A stretch of DNA of 64,000 bases from positions 1,424,001 to 1,488,000 of the forward strand of contig CM032803.1 in assembly GCA_019155185.1 (NCBI GenBank), given 5' to 3'. Below are positions 35,346 through 47,400 of this stretch, one piece after another. The translations under genes were made by a program, and so were the position numbers. The notes beneath the pieces were generated by a model. The model had not been told where the DNA came from, did no database searches, and saw only the letters and a program-made list of their open reading frames with translations. Origin of the DNA: Beaufortia kweichowensis (lineage: Eukaryota; Chordata; Actinopteri; Cypriniformes; Gastromyzontidae). Numbering within the stretch: the stretch's first letter is position 1; the number at the start of each line of letters is the position of its first letter.

Positions 35346-35927
35346 AAAAACAATATACCATTTTTTTTAAAATAAAATGACAAATTGGCTACTCAATTCA
35401 CAGCGTTCCGGTACATTTACATAAGGAATAATCAGTTAAAATCTTTAATATTAGTTTATGCACAGAAATGTGTCTTGGGCCAACAAGGCTTGCTGTTATG
35501 CGTGAACACGTTGCCCACCCTCACCCAGAATTATATTCAGTAACTTGCACTCTGGTACCTTCATCCTACCGGCATTAATCTGCTAATCTTCAAACACCCT
35601 CCTTGAGCAAAAGCATGAAAAGACATACCCAAAGTAAAATGTTTGCACTTTATCACTTGTCTGAATTACAAGCACACCCGCACACCCTGTAAAGGATGTG
35701 ATCAGGATTAGGCACGATAAATGCTAATGAAATGTACTATGTAATTATTTTATGCAGTGCCTCCACATCTAAATATTGTTGTTAATATAGTTTTTAATTA
35801 TAGTATTATGTGTAACATGGATGCTGTACTATTAAGTGTTATTCCATTATGACACTCCAACACAAATATAATGGAGCTTCTACAGTAGACAGACTTGAGC
35901 TTCTGCAGCATCATTGGTCGTGTCTGA
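35346..35927. other. Unique noncoding sequence
   Basis: AT-rich, no open frames of interest and no recognised repeats. Confidence 0.5.
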
Positions 35928-36002
35928 TACAGGTTTAGAACAATATATGGGAGAGTAAACGATTTCATTTGTGCTTTTCATGTTTGTGAACCATCCCTTT
36001 AA
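35928..36002 (+). mobile_element. Terminal fragment of a (…GAACTATCCCTTTAA)-ending transposon family
   Basis: TACAGGTTTAGAACAATATA, then GGGAGAGTAAACGATTTCAT and a terminal TTTGTGAACCATCCCTTTAA match the right end of an abundant teleost inverted-repeat element (consensus close to GGGTGAGTAAATGATGACAG and ending GGTGAACTATCCCTTTAA, from memory). Only the last 75 bp or so is present, with several substitutions. It may be related to the fragment at 6873-7130, which carries blocks of the opposite end. Confidence 0.65.
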
Positions 36003-36370
36003 ACACGGTAAAAGAATGCCTTGAGTGTCATGTTCAATTACAAGATGGTAAGATTCTTACATGCACAAATAATGTGTTTGTGCGATGCAGCATGACCTCT
36101 GTGAGGCTGTTTACTGTGGCCAGAATGGTGTGTTCTTGTTTATGTATATATTCTTGTATATGTTCATGGTTATTGTAGGTTAAGTGGTAAAAATATGTTG
36201 CTGTCAAAGTAAGTTTATCTTATATTATAATTTTATCTGCTTAAATAATTGTGCAGAACATATTTAATTGAGAGATGTTCCGATAAATGTGAAACCAATT
36301 TGGAATTTAATTAATTAATTTATTATTTCATTTATTATTTTTACCGTAATTGGTCAGTTACTTGTCTCCT
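36003..36370. other. AT-rich noncoding sequence
   Basis: Includes an AATT/TTAATTAATTAATTTATT low-complexity patch at about 36307-36340. Nothing else seen. Confidence 0.5.
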
Positions 36371-36421
36371 AAAAGTCGCTTTGGATAAAAGCGTCAGCTA
36401 AAGGCCTAAATGTAAATGTAA
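36371..36421 (+). mobile_element. SINE 3' tail fragment (HAmo-like)
   Basis: AAAAGTCGCTTTGGATAAAA is followed by GCGTCAGCTAAAGGCCTAAA and a TGTAAATGTA end, close to the consensus tail of the SINE family represented at 14171-14285. The tRNA-like head with its B box is missing, so this is either a 5'-truncated insertion or a decayed copy. The tail is better preserved here than in the other copy and retains both CpGs (GTCGC and GCGTC). Confidence 0.72.
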
Positions 36422-37819
36422 AGTTACTTAAGTGTTAATATAGTCAGAGTTTATAGTATCGTTCTCTTCTAAAAAATAAATGAATCCCAAATTCAGAGAA
36501 TGTACCAAAGAGAAAATGTTTAATAGGTGATGTTTTCATTTTTTGTGCCAGAAAGTTGTTGGGTGATGAGCTGAATAAACATAATTTTTTCGCAGGCAGA
36601 AATGAAATAAAAGAAGAATGAATGGGAACTCCCACACGTAACACTGCAATCAAAGAGACCTTGGGCTGAGAAAGACACAGTGATCCATGGAAAAGGACAC
36701 ATGCTCTGGTATGTATCTCTTAGTAACATACCCTCGCCCAACACACAGATGCCGACCACACAGGCAAATATAAACACCATGCAGTGAGTTGGACGAGGGA
36801 CAACCACAACACCTACTCACAAAAACACTGACGTGCAGGCAGTTTATCTCTTGCCTACAAACATGAATACACAAACAGCAACATGTACATAAACACTTAC
36901 CAATAGACTTGGAGATTTAGCACTGATGTACATGTGATACAAAGCATTTTCCATTCCCATGTATTGAATCTGATATTATTACTAGAATGTTCTTAATATA
37001 AAAATACAATTATTGTATTATTTTATAATTTACTGGCTCTTGTGAGCTTGTTTTTTTATTATTTTAATTAATTGTGTTAATTTTTGTGTCATAGGTTTAT
37101 CATCGGAACATCCCATTATTGGTCCGGAGGCAAATCCCCATCTCTCTCTGCCTTTTGTCTCAATCAGGGAGACATGAACGAACAGTGTTAAGCAAATGGA
37201 TGAGCATCAAAGACAGGCCAGTGTTCCTCAGGTACCGTTCAAAGTGCAGCTGGTGCAGATTGATGACTAATGTGGCACTGATTTATGACCTCACTCCTCA
37301 TAATTGATGAGAGATCTCATTGAAGCTGTCTATGGCCCGGCTCAGCATGCTGTGTATGAATCACATAAGATTAGTGATGAGATCTGGCAATAGCGTCTGA
37401 ATGGACTACACATGTCCTTTGGCTCTGACACCCTCACTGTCATCTGGCCCAGCTACATAAGCAGACAATTAAGCCAATAAGTGAAAATGGCACCGTTTCA
37501 ATCTAGTTTTAATGAGCGGCATGGAGAGAACAGCTCTCCTTCACCTCAATAGATGACAGCTAAATCTGGAGCCAGCGTAGGGCGGTTGTAAGCGACAAAT
37601 GTTTAATGAAGGTTTTTGAGTTTGTTAATTCACCATGCTGGATGGATGGCACTAATGCATAACAACGGCGATGTACAAATCTCCTCGTATATGTGTATAT
37701 ATGCGTATATATTTTGGTTTATTGTGCAGTGAAGGAAATGTGGATATTATAGTTGGGGAAAGATGAGACAAGGAAACTATAAGATAAAATTCAATAAACC
37801 TTTCAAGCCTAATATGGTT
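36422..37819. other. Unique noncoding sequence with a candidate conserved element
   Basis: 36440-36880 has overlapping minus-strand open frames (up to 95 codons) with no recognisable protein. 37260-37520 is a balanced-GC block rich in homeodomain and bZIP-like words (ATAATTGATGAG, GACAATTAAGCC, TTTTAATGAGCGG) and free of repeats, and reads like a developmental enhancer. That is inference only. Confidence 0.45.
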
Positions 37820-37960
37820 CTTGGTCTTAACTGGTCTCCCAGCCTAGATGGACTGGTCTGGTTTGCTGAGTGGTTTTGGGAATTTGTCAGGTTGGGAGAC
37901 CAGTTGACTAACCAGGTAAACTATGTGAACTTGACTGGTAGACCCTTTAGGCCAGTTGAA
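37820..37960 (+). repeat. GGT/ACC-rich 'accagc' dispersed repeat, copy 1
   Basis: CTTGGTCTTAACTGGTCTCC, AGCCTAGATGGACTGGTCTG, GTTTGCTGAGTGGTTTTGGG, AATTTGTCAGGTTGGGAGAC and CAGTTGACTAACCAGGTAAA are consecutive blocks of a familiar teleost repeat composed of GCTGGT/ACCAGC words in both orientations. The imperfect internal inverted symmetry (CTGGTCTCCCA at 37831, TGGGAGACCAG at 37894) would let it fold into a hairpin. Noncoding. The 72-codon open frame across it is incidental. Confidence 0.62.
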
Positions 37961-40430
37961 AAAACATTTATCCTGTATTAAGCAGCTTTGTTTGGCAGTC
38001 ATGCTGAAGCACTTTACAGTAAATAACATTTATAATTATTTTTAAATAGACTAACTTTCCTATTTCTCTTGACACTTATTATTTGGTTTTTCAATAGCTT
38101 ACTTTTTAAGAGTTGCGGACCTCCGCCTTCAATACTTTTTGAATTTACATTGCACCATTTTTGGATATTTTTGCATCATTTTAATCTTCCTTTCGCTGCA
38201 TTGTTTTAGTAATCTTCCTAAGGCCAAGTTAGGCTAAACTCTGCATTCACCGCTTTAACACGAGTGAGATCCAGATATCAGAATTGCATGCGGGATGCTT
38301 CTCATTACTGATTTCCCTAGAAACGCTAAGCCCAGGCTTTACTGCATCTCCTACCTTATAGTCCCACTGTCCTCTATTGTATGTAAAGACTCCCTAATAG
38401 ACCCCATTGGGGCATCATTCCTATTCAGCTCATGATGAAGTCATTCGCTCTTCTCTCTTTACTTTCCTACGCTGACTCTGTGGAGAGAAGAGTTCTCCCT
38501 GTAGATGCCATTAGAGAACCTTTATGAATACATGCTGAAAAGCCTCTTTTCGGACAGAAAGCACACTGAGCACTTGAGCGTCCATGTGCACACAGCTGCC
38601 AAATTCAGACCAGGGCGGTGGAGTTTTGCATGTGGTCCCGCGTGTAGCTGCTGTTGGTGTTTATTGTCGGTAATGAGAGAGAGCGCGAAGGTGGTAAGTT
38701 AATGTATGTGAAGCCTGGCTGAAGTGATTTACAGGTTTCTGCAGATAATCATTCTACATAATGTATTCTGTGAAAATATAACCTTGAAGTCTTTAATTAG
38801 GATTGACTGAGTAAGGCTGTCAGAGATTAAAATCAGTATTTAGGAAGCCAACGTTTACTATTTTTTGTGGAGAAAATAAACATTGTGTCATAAATGAAAA
38901 TTTGAGATTTGTATTTTGAAATCTGTCGTTAACAGCGATGCATTACCTTTTTTTGTAATTTTTTATGGTTATGATTAATTTGATGCTCCTAATTGCATAA
39001 TTCGATTTTGAGACTTTACCTGGATTTCACAAACAGTGAAAGAGAGTCACATATTGTGAAATAGGCTGGCATGAGCGAAATGCTCTTTAAATTACATTGT
39101 ATGTGTTCATTGCCTAAATCTGATTGACAACCTAAAAGTTTACAAATCAAAGAGTATTTTGATGGCAAGCGCTAAGTGCGGTACAGGCAGAATCACTGTC
39201 AAAAACTAAAGTTTCAGTTGAACAATTGTTTTAGTTTTTGAAGTATTGATGAAGAGTATTTTTGCAAGTTGGTAAATAAATGAGTTTTATGTGTGAAAAC
39301 ATTCAGCCACTAAAAATATTGTTAGTCATGATTCAGTATCTCTTTAAATGACCCCATCAACCGTAAATGTATTTTGTGGTCCATTCAGTTGTTCTTGTAA
39401 ATATGATTAAATGAAGTTAAACTTTGCACTCTAGAACCTTTCTAATGTTGTTTTTAGCTTTCAGGACCAGTTTAGGTAAACTGCACAGCTGGAAGAGAGC
39501 ACAGCTCGCATGTGTTGTGTTCTTAAGTACCGCTTAGCCAAAGTGCATGACAGAAATGGCAGTAATGCAGCAGGGCTGCTTCTGGGGGTTTTCAGGCATT
39601 CTGTCCCCATGAAATAAAGATCACACATTTAAAACCCTGCACGCAATTTGAGCTTCACTGAAATATTTAGCACGCTCCAAAACCTGTGGCAGTTTAGATG
39701 TACGGAGGCTAGAGATCCACTCAGCGAGAGCATCAGGGCTAAATCCTGTTTGGTAAGCATGTACCGCAGGTACTCGTTGTACGCCTGTAGGGATTTGTGT
39801 CCAGACACGAATGGCAAGTGTTTAGGTAAATCAACACGTTATTTTTTCCTCCACCTCTTCATTTTTCCTTCTTGTTGATTGGTGTCTTTCCATATAAAGC
39901 CGTGACCCCGATGAGCCCGTGTGGGTTGCGTGGTCGGCCTCTCTCGCTTAAAGATGAAAGCGGGCTTTGATGCGTGAGGGAGGGAGAGTGTTTGTATGTG
40001 ATAGTGGAGGAGAGCGAGCACCAGATCTCCGCCCTGCACTGGGTTAGCTCATTAATCTTGAAGGGTGCAACTGTTTTGAGTTGTACCTGATGGTTTGTGC
40101 TGCAGGGCTGCCAGGGTCAGTAGAAAAGCAACAGTCTCATGAATCATACTGCTGAGGGACAAAGCCGAGCTCTGGGGTAGAGAGAGAGAGAGAAACGGGC
40201 AGAGCGAGGACTCTGGTAGATGCCACTCCTATGCAAAGAGGTGCAGGCTTCGGCTATCAATCAGGCTTCATGATCCACAATTACTGGCCAGTCCTGATGC
40301 TCACTGTGCTTCTGCACCAGCTCCTGTCATACTAGCTCAGTCCTTGGTGACTATGATTTTGCCAGGCAAGGACGTACACTTGTATATAAAAGTTGGATAT
40401 TACCAAGATATTTTACTTTTTGAAAGAAAT

Positions 40431-40458
40431 GATTAATTATGGTAGCAATTAATTAATC
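40431..40458. promoter_or_regulatory. Inverted pair of homeodomain-type sites
   Basis: GATTAATTA (40431-40439), a 10-base spacer, then TAATTAATC (40450-40458) form a perfect 9-base inverted repeat with TAATTA cores. Such spacing would suit a dimeric paired-like or LIM homeodomain protein, but AT-rich chance occurrence is quite possible. Confidence 0.3.
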
Positions 40459-41747
40459 AAAAATACTGTCAAAAAACGTTGTAATTGCTTAAAATGACTA
40501 AATTTAATTTCTAACTGTGTTGCCGAAGCCCCATTGCCAGCAGCCGTTACTCCAGTTTTTCCTCATCTTCAGAAATCTCTCTAATGTGCAAATTTGGTAC
40601 TCAACACAACGTTTGTATTATTAGCACAGATGAAAACGGTTGTGCTGCTCAGTGAAGTGTGTCTTTTTTTTCTCTCTCGCTGAAATATTGAGCAAGGGTC
40701 ACAGTACACTAGCAAGTCAAATTTTGTCCAGAAAGAAACTCATCAGGCTATTGTTCTCTTGTAAGATGATGTTTAATGCATTACTGTTCAAAAGTGTATG
40801 ACCCAGATGATCATCATGGGACAAGTATGTGTTTGAAACACAGACTCTTTACTAAACTGGCAGCTTCACTAAACGGTACAGGCCAAATGAAGGGTTTTAA
40901 AGAGAAAGCCACATCTGACACTGGATGGTAAGAAGTAATGAGTAACCTAAAGATTGGGTGGTAAATAGTTCTTGGGTAAACGGAAAGTTTGAAGAATACA
41001 GTATTTCTCTGAGATGGAAATAGTAATATGTTTTATTATTGTCATTTTTAATAATTAAACCTAAAATAAGTGTAAAAGATTAAAAAAATCTGAACTGTAT
41101 GGTTCAACATCTTTTGCTAGTTCTGGAACAACATTTCTATTAAGCAAACAATATCCTAATTTAGGAATCTGATTGGTTTATAGAAATGTTATTTCAGGGA
41201 ACACAAGTACTTGTTAAAACAAAGATCACTCCAGTCATTAGCCAGCCTTTTCCCCTTCCACCACGCGCCGTCTGCCCTTTCTTATCATCGTCATTTACCC
41301 TCCATTTTGACTTCCAACTTTCACCTTCTTTGTCGCCTTTTCTCCCCCCTGCCGCCGTGTTGAGCGAGGGACTGTGGGGTGAGCTCTGTGTGGATAAAGT
41401 AATGATTTCTCCTTCACACCTCCCCTGCTAATTAGTGCTGTCTGCCTGCCGACTTGCAGGGGGCGGCGTCTGGGGAGTCGTGCTATTTGTCTTGAAGAAT
41501 TACTGACGAGGACCGCGCACCAGTCTAATCCCAGAGTTGCTGGATGAAATTCAGCGTCTGCCTCTCTCTGTGGCCGACTGTCAATTCACTTTAATGATTG
41601 TAATGATCATTTTTAGCTTTGTGCTGAAGACCGGGAGACCGCTGTCTCTCCCTCTGGAGTCTGTAATACAGGCTATTTATGTACCCCGCTCTGCACGATC
41701 ACCCAATCACAGATGTGTCTGCCACATCACCCCCTGCGTCTCTCTCG

Positions 41748-41764
41748 CACACACACACACACAC
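41748..41764. repeat. Short (CA)n microsatellite
   Basis: Eight to nine CA units following CTCTCTCG; adjacent to the GC-rich block described for 41240-41720. Confidence 0.9.
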
Positions 41765-44401
41765 GCAGGGCTTTGAAATGCTGTCAGCACAGTCGTTACA
41801 CTACCATTTGGACCTTTGTTGGGCGCTGGGCAAACATCTGTAGCCTTTATATATGATATTCTTTTCATTTTGGTAAATCCACAATTTGTTATCCTCAGCT
41901 GTATCTGTGGCCACCAGTCTGAGCTCCTCTGTGCTGGAGCCGCCCACTTGCTGTCCTTTAATGTCTATCTTCTTTCGTCATGTTAAAGGGTAGAGGAAAA
42001 ACAGACTGAAAAGTTGTGAAACAACAGTGATTTTTGTGGAAAGCTATTTGTCACAGTGTGAAAACCCCTTTGTGTGTATGTGAGAGACGGGGTGCTGTGA
42101 TGAAAATGGGAAAAGAGGTATCCAGGCTTCCCTTAAGAGTAAACTTTGAGACTACAGTTATGTTCGGAATTGAAAAGAGATGTTGAGTTGTATGTTTTGT
42201 TATTATAATTATTCATCCGAAGTTAATGTTCTCTTGGAAATTTCTAAACGCCCCAGTGTACCACTTATATGTGTTTGCAGAACGGGTCTGCTGAGTAAAG
42301 TAACTAATTGTCTGAAATATGTCATTGTAATTATCCTCCTATTTGCATTTGTGTTGAACAATCATGTTTATAACATACCACCAGGTTGTTTTCTGTAACG
42401 GGTAGTTAGAGGTTTAAGCTGCCACTGCTTTGAATGAAGTTAATCACGTCGAATTCGCTAACTATAATTATTTTGATTAATCTAAACTACTCTTATACAT
42501 CCACCAAGCATAAAAGTAAAATTGTACGTGATAATGAAAGGTTGAATTACTTTACAATTAGGATTAACTCTTTAACCTCTGGCAGATGTAGAATGATGCC
42601 CAAAACGGTTAAGGTTCATAAAGTTTGTAAAATATCATATTAGTTGAGCAGAGTTGTAAGTTAGCAAAGTTATATTTCATGATGAAACTTTGCACAGTAA
42701 CATTGGAGTTTGAAATTGTGCCCCATGAGCCCTGACACGATTCAAACACCGAGAGGAGAGTTTGTGTTTGTCAGTTTTACTCGGTGAAAGAACTCTGAGA
42801 TATTACCTACTTCATCTGAGCTAATCCCTTCATCAGACATTTAGATTTACATTGGACGTTTGTTTTGAATTTGATGAAAATGAGATTTCTTCCTCTCTGC
42901 ATACTGATTTGATGGTTGTATCATTTACATAAGTGTATTCCTCTTGAAACGCAAGATTTCTTAAAATTTCCGCTACACTGTGACCCCTCCAAAATGTGAG
43001 AATTTCAATCTATAAAAAGTGTGTGTGTTTGATTGTGTATTGTCTTTGTTCCAGCAGTATAGCAATGAGATAATTGCCCCTTTCTCTCCAGCAAACGAAC
43101 ACTTACAGCGAGCTGTAATGACGTGGCCTGGCTGCAGGCCTGCCTCACCTTGGCATGGAGGGTTTGCAGTAGTTTGAGTCCCTCTGTAATGCAGATACAC
43201 TGGAAATGCTCTGGAAGCTAAACACACGCTCGGCTAAGAGGCTTTAGTAAAGCCGTAGCCTACCAGGTGTTAATGTCTGTTCTGTCTATTTGCTTACAGA
43301 CTGTGCTGCAGGATATCTGCTCTGGCCTCCACCCCCACTTCATCTCTTCTGTCGTCTTTTCCACCACTGCTGCATCAGTCTTATTTCTCATTCAGTCTTC
43401 ACATCTTCTTGCCTTTTCTGTCTGCTAAAGATTTGAATTAGTAATTGGTCACGCCCCACCCAGCGGTGCATTAGAATGACAGGAAAAGAAATTTACTGAA
43501 ATGCAACTCAAAGAAGTTATGCAGAATCTCACAGCAGAGGAATTTCAATAACGCAAGTAAAACAAAGTACAAAAAGAGTAAGAGCTCTGTCTTAGGTATT
43601 CTGTTTGTGTTATATCTCATAAACCTGCTTTGTTTGGCTCCATCCATCTATGTATCTATTAAAAATGACTTGTTATACATTTTTTCATTTAGTGTTTGTG
43701 TTCCCTCATGAGCTGCTAACACATGGCACTACTAAGTGACCTTCAGGAACGTATTTTGAGGTACAGGAACATGTTAAAATCCATAATCTATGAGTCACTT
43801 CAGTTGATTACCCTATTACGGTCTGGCAATACTCTGTACTGTGTTTATGCAACACACATAGTCGTTGTTTCTGTTATGCTTGAATCCAAATTCCATATCA
43901 TGTTTTCCACCTGAATTCAGATTCAACCCGGATATCAAACTGGAATTTAAAATGGTTGTTTCTGAATGGTGCACAACCCTGCTGTTTTCACATCTCCATC
44001 TCTGCTTTATTTATATTCCGGTTGTTTCCTGACACATTTAGCTTCTCTCTAAGGGAGATGTAAAGAGTAAGAAAATAGAGACAGGCAAAGAGAAGGCCTG
44101 AGGGCTGCTGGGTTTTAGAGAAGGACAGAGACGGCCCTGTTGCCGGGATGCAGTTAGACTTGGATGTGATGTTATGATACAGGTGGGTGTGGCTGATGAC
44201 CTCGTCTGGAGAGCAGGGCAGCGCCTGGTTCGTGTGAAAGTGACTCTGTGAAGTGCTATACTGAGATGCTTTAGACTGGGCATCTGGGGCTAATTTTGTT
44301 GTTGTCTTTAAAACCTTATCTTAACTATCCATAATGAAAAGGCCAGAAGTGAATTGTGTTTTAGCTGATGGCGTGTTGGTGTCCCAAACAGGTAACTAGA
44401 T

Positions 44402-44482
44402 TAACCAGCATTGGGCAAACAACATATACCAGCATAAACCAGTTCGGACCAACAAAGAAATGTATACTGGTCTTAGCTGGTC
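44402..44482 (+). repeat. Possible 'accagc' dispersed repeat, copy 2 (decayed)
   Basis: TTAACCAGCATTGGGCAAAC, ATATACCAGCATAAACCAGT and TACTGGTCTTAGCTGGTCA share the ACCAGC/AGCTGGT words of the element at 37820-37960. It is shorter and more diverged, and its edges are not defined. Confidence 0.45.
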
Positions 44483-47400
44483 ACGTGTTCTGTTTAGTAT
44501 GACACATAAGCTCACACACTGGACATTTTCCCCAAACTCTCTCAGTGGCTTCTTCAGTTCTCTTTTTTGCCTTCTGATCTACTGCCTATAGCTTGAGGGT
44601 TTTCTCTTTTTTTGAGAGATATCAGCATGTAAACTCCTTATGCAGTCTGGGTTCTCCTTTGAGTTTGATACATTATTTTGTAGAAATGGGGAGCTGGGAA
44701 TCATTCATGAGGAACACAAGGAGAAGAGCGATTCTTCTGCAGTGGGATGATACAGAGGCTTACACAGGATGTTTCTACTTCTTGTTTTTTATTTTGATGC
44801 TTCTGCCTTTTATAGACTCGTTTTTTCATTGTTTTCATAGTTGAAAGTGGGGACGAGGGAGTTGCAACAGACTTACAACATACGCCAAGACTCTTTTGTG
44901 GGTTTCCATGCTTGTGTTTACGTTTATTTTGTGTTGGTCCACGCAACACTGCACTGCTTCTTTGTAAGACAAAAGACGGAGGTGATGGTTTTCATTGCAT
45001 CTGTAACTCGCACATTAGCACAAATTTTGGTTAGTTGTTTCAAAGGTGTCCTTTGCATTAATATGAAAATAACTTTTTATTTTATTTTATAATACACAAT
45101 ATTATGATATTTAGTGGCCCCAATATATTTTCTAGTACACTTGAACACATTTTTGGAGTGGCATCTGCGAACAAAACATGCAAGACATTTTCTCAGAACC
45201 ATGTTCAATTCCTTAGTCATTTTCAGTTATTTTTAGCTGTAGTGTTAATTGTCGTGGACGTGCAGCATGAAGTCTATTCTCGTCATTTACACACAGCTTT
45301 TCTAGCAGAGTTCATGTGAAGTACATCACAATAACATAGTACAATGTTCCACTGACGTATGACCATTAGAAATTGTTTTTCTTTTTTACTTATACCATGT
45401 CTGTTGTTTTGTCCTTTTAATAATAATGAACAAACTAACTTGTTTGTATAAAATGTCAAATTTGGTAAAATGTAAATTGTCTTTCATTTGATATTTTTTA
45501 AAGATTTTTTTTATTTTATGTATATAATGCAAAAGACTTTAGAGCCATACAAGTGCTTTTGCATGGTCATCCCTCTTGCTTAAGTTAATGAACCGTACGT
45601 ATCGTACGTTATGTACAAATTGTATATTACGGTCACTAATTGTATAGCATTATATTACCACACCTGCTATCCGGTCGGCTTGGCAAGATTTACAAAACAA
45701 CAGATTCATTGTATCTATTGTATGAAAGCAATGAATCACCGTCTCAATATTGTCACCGCTTTATTCTTAGAACAGTAGCCCATATGGCTTCTGCACCTTT
45801 CTCTCTCCTTTTGGCTTTGAAGGTGAACAAGAATATCACAGTATCCAGGCTGCTTTGCTCTTGCCCATCACGTCCACAGAGAGGCATCATGGGGAAGCTA
45901 GAGTGCAATGTCACTCCCACGTCTGTGCCGTGATGGCAGGGTTGTGCCGAACTGAACTCAATAGAAGCAGTAATTAGTTGTAATTTACAGGTGACTCCTC
46001 CCCAGTGACCCCACTACTCCGAATTCCCCAGCCACTTAGAGAGATCATGTTTTCCTCTCACAGTGCGCGCCACTCAAATGAACCACAACATTGCCATAAC
46101 GGCCCACTCCCTACTGGTTTGCCCACCTTCTGCAATGTAGCTGAAAGTCACTTGGTAGAAGCTCAGTGAGGCGTGCGCACTCCTATTTCCATCTATTAAG
46201 ATGCGAGAAGAAGGGCATGTGAAGTCCAATAAACACCTTAATGACAGCTATTTACCTCAATGTCAAGAGTTCAACAGGATGTGGTGAGGACTGGAAGGTG
46301 AACTTGGCGACGATTGTGTTCAGCGTATCACTCCCGTATATAATTTTAATCTGACATTAGAACTGTTATTGTGCTGGTATATCGGATTAAATGCCATGTA
46401 GGTTGTTTTGCATTACAGACGGGGCATTGCGCTGGCCTTTTGTTGCATTGGCCACTAATGGGCCAAAAAGCAAATGGAAATGGCTTGCTAATGACCTAAG
46501 TGAGGGATATCAGTGAAGCTAAATAAATTATCCAGCTAAAGCGAAAGCAATGTGCGATTAGCGCCATATGAAAAGTGCTAGCATGTCGTTTTGCCGTGGT
46601 AACCGATGCAATAATGTAGACAGCAAAACATTTGTCTCTTCTTGTTGGAGTAAACAGTCAGGATCAGTTCACACTTTTACAAGCTTCAGAGGAGTGAATT
46701 GCCCGTCAAACTGGGAGAAATAGAAAGAGAGAGATTTCTAACGCTGATAAATGAGGAAGTTTTTAACATCATCTACAGGTCAGATGCCCACAGCTGTGTT
46801 GTCTGTTATTGTGTAGTCTGGATATTCTTTCTGTCCTCTGAAACTTAAAGCCTAAAATCCATTACTGATAATTGTAATCTGTAAAAAAAGAAAGTAGACA
46901 CAATATTTTAGTAGCCACAGACACATTTAGATTTAACTTTTACTCTTGACACAACTAAACAAATCATAATTTTCTGTAAACAGAAAATCTAGAGTGACAA
47001 TTGATGCATTTTTACATCAGATATTTATTTGTAAAAATTCAATCCATTGCACAAAATACCCAGAAAAATATTCATATTTATAGTACTTGTAATACCAAAT
47101 TTAAATCGATAGCAAAGCAACAAGTTTTCTGAGATGAGCGATTTGCCTGTCCACGCTGCACATAAAATACACAGCATGACATTTTAATTCATGTTGCGCC
47201 CAGCTAGGACACGTCTGTTTTGTGACATTTTTGTTCTTTCCTTTGTTCAGTGATTTATTTATTTATTTTTTTCTCTCAACTCAAACTCTCACGCGTCGCT
47301 CTCAGGTGAATTTGATGCGTAATGACCCTCACCGCAGTCCTGTGGGGTAAAGGGACAAGCAGGCGGACACGCTGAGGTTAGCGGCACTTTACCTGACAAC

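Larger units (their letters stand above)
37961..44401. other. Long repeat-poor noncoding stretch with candidate enhancer blocks
   Basis: About 6.4 kb without any identified gene or mobile element. The most structured blocks are 38220-38460 (balanced GC, no long open frame) and 41240-41720 (GC-rich, with the palindromic core CTAATTAG at 41428-41435 and ATGATTGTAATGATCAT near 41594). An inverted pair of GATTAATTA sits at 40431-40458. A 21-base TTACTGTTCAAAAGTG-type word near 40783 is a possible tiny remnant of another fish repeat. Open frames reach only about 84 codons and lack support. Confidence 0.45.

Noticed and set aside
37999..38030. GAAGCACTTTACAGTAAATAAC, similar to the end of the CTTTACAATAAG element
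   Set aside because: Short match and no inverted partner nearby.
40783..40805. TTACTGTTCAAAAGTG word resembling the start of an abundant fish repeat
   Set aside because: Only about 20 bases match and the expected following blocks are missing.
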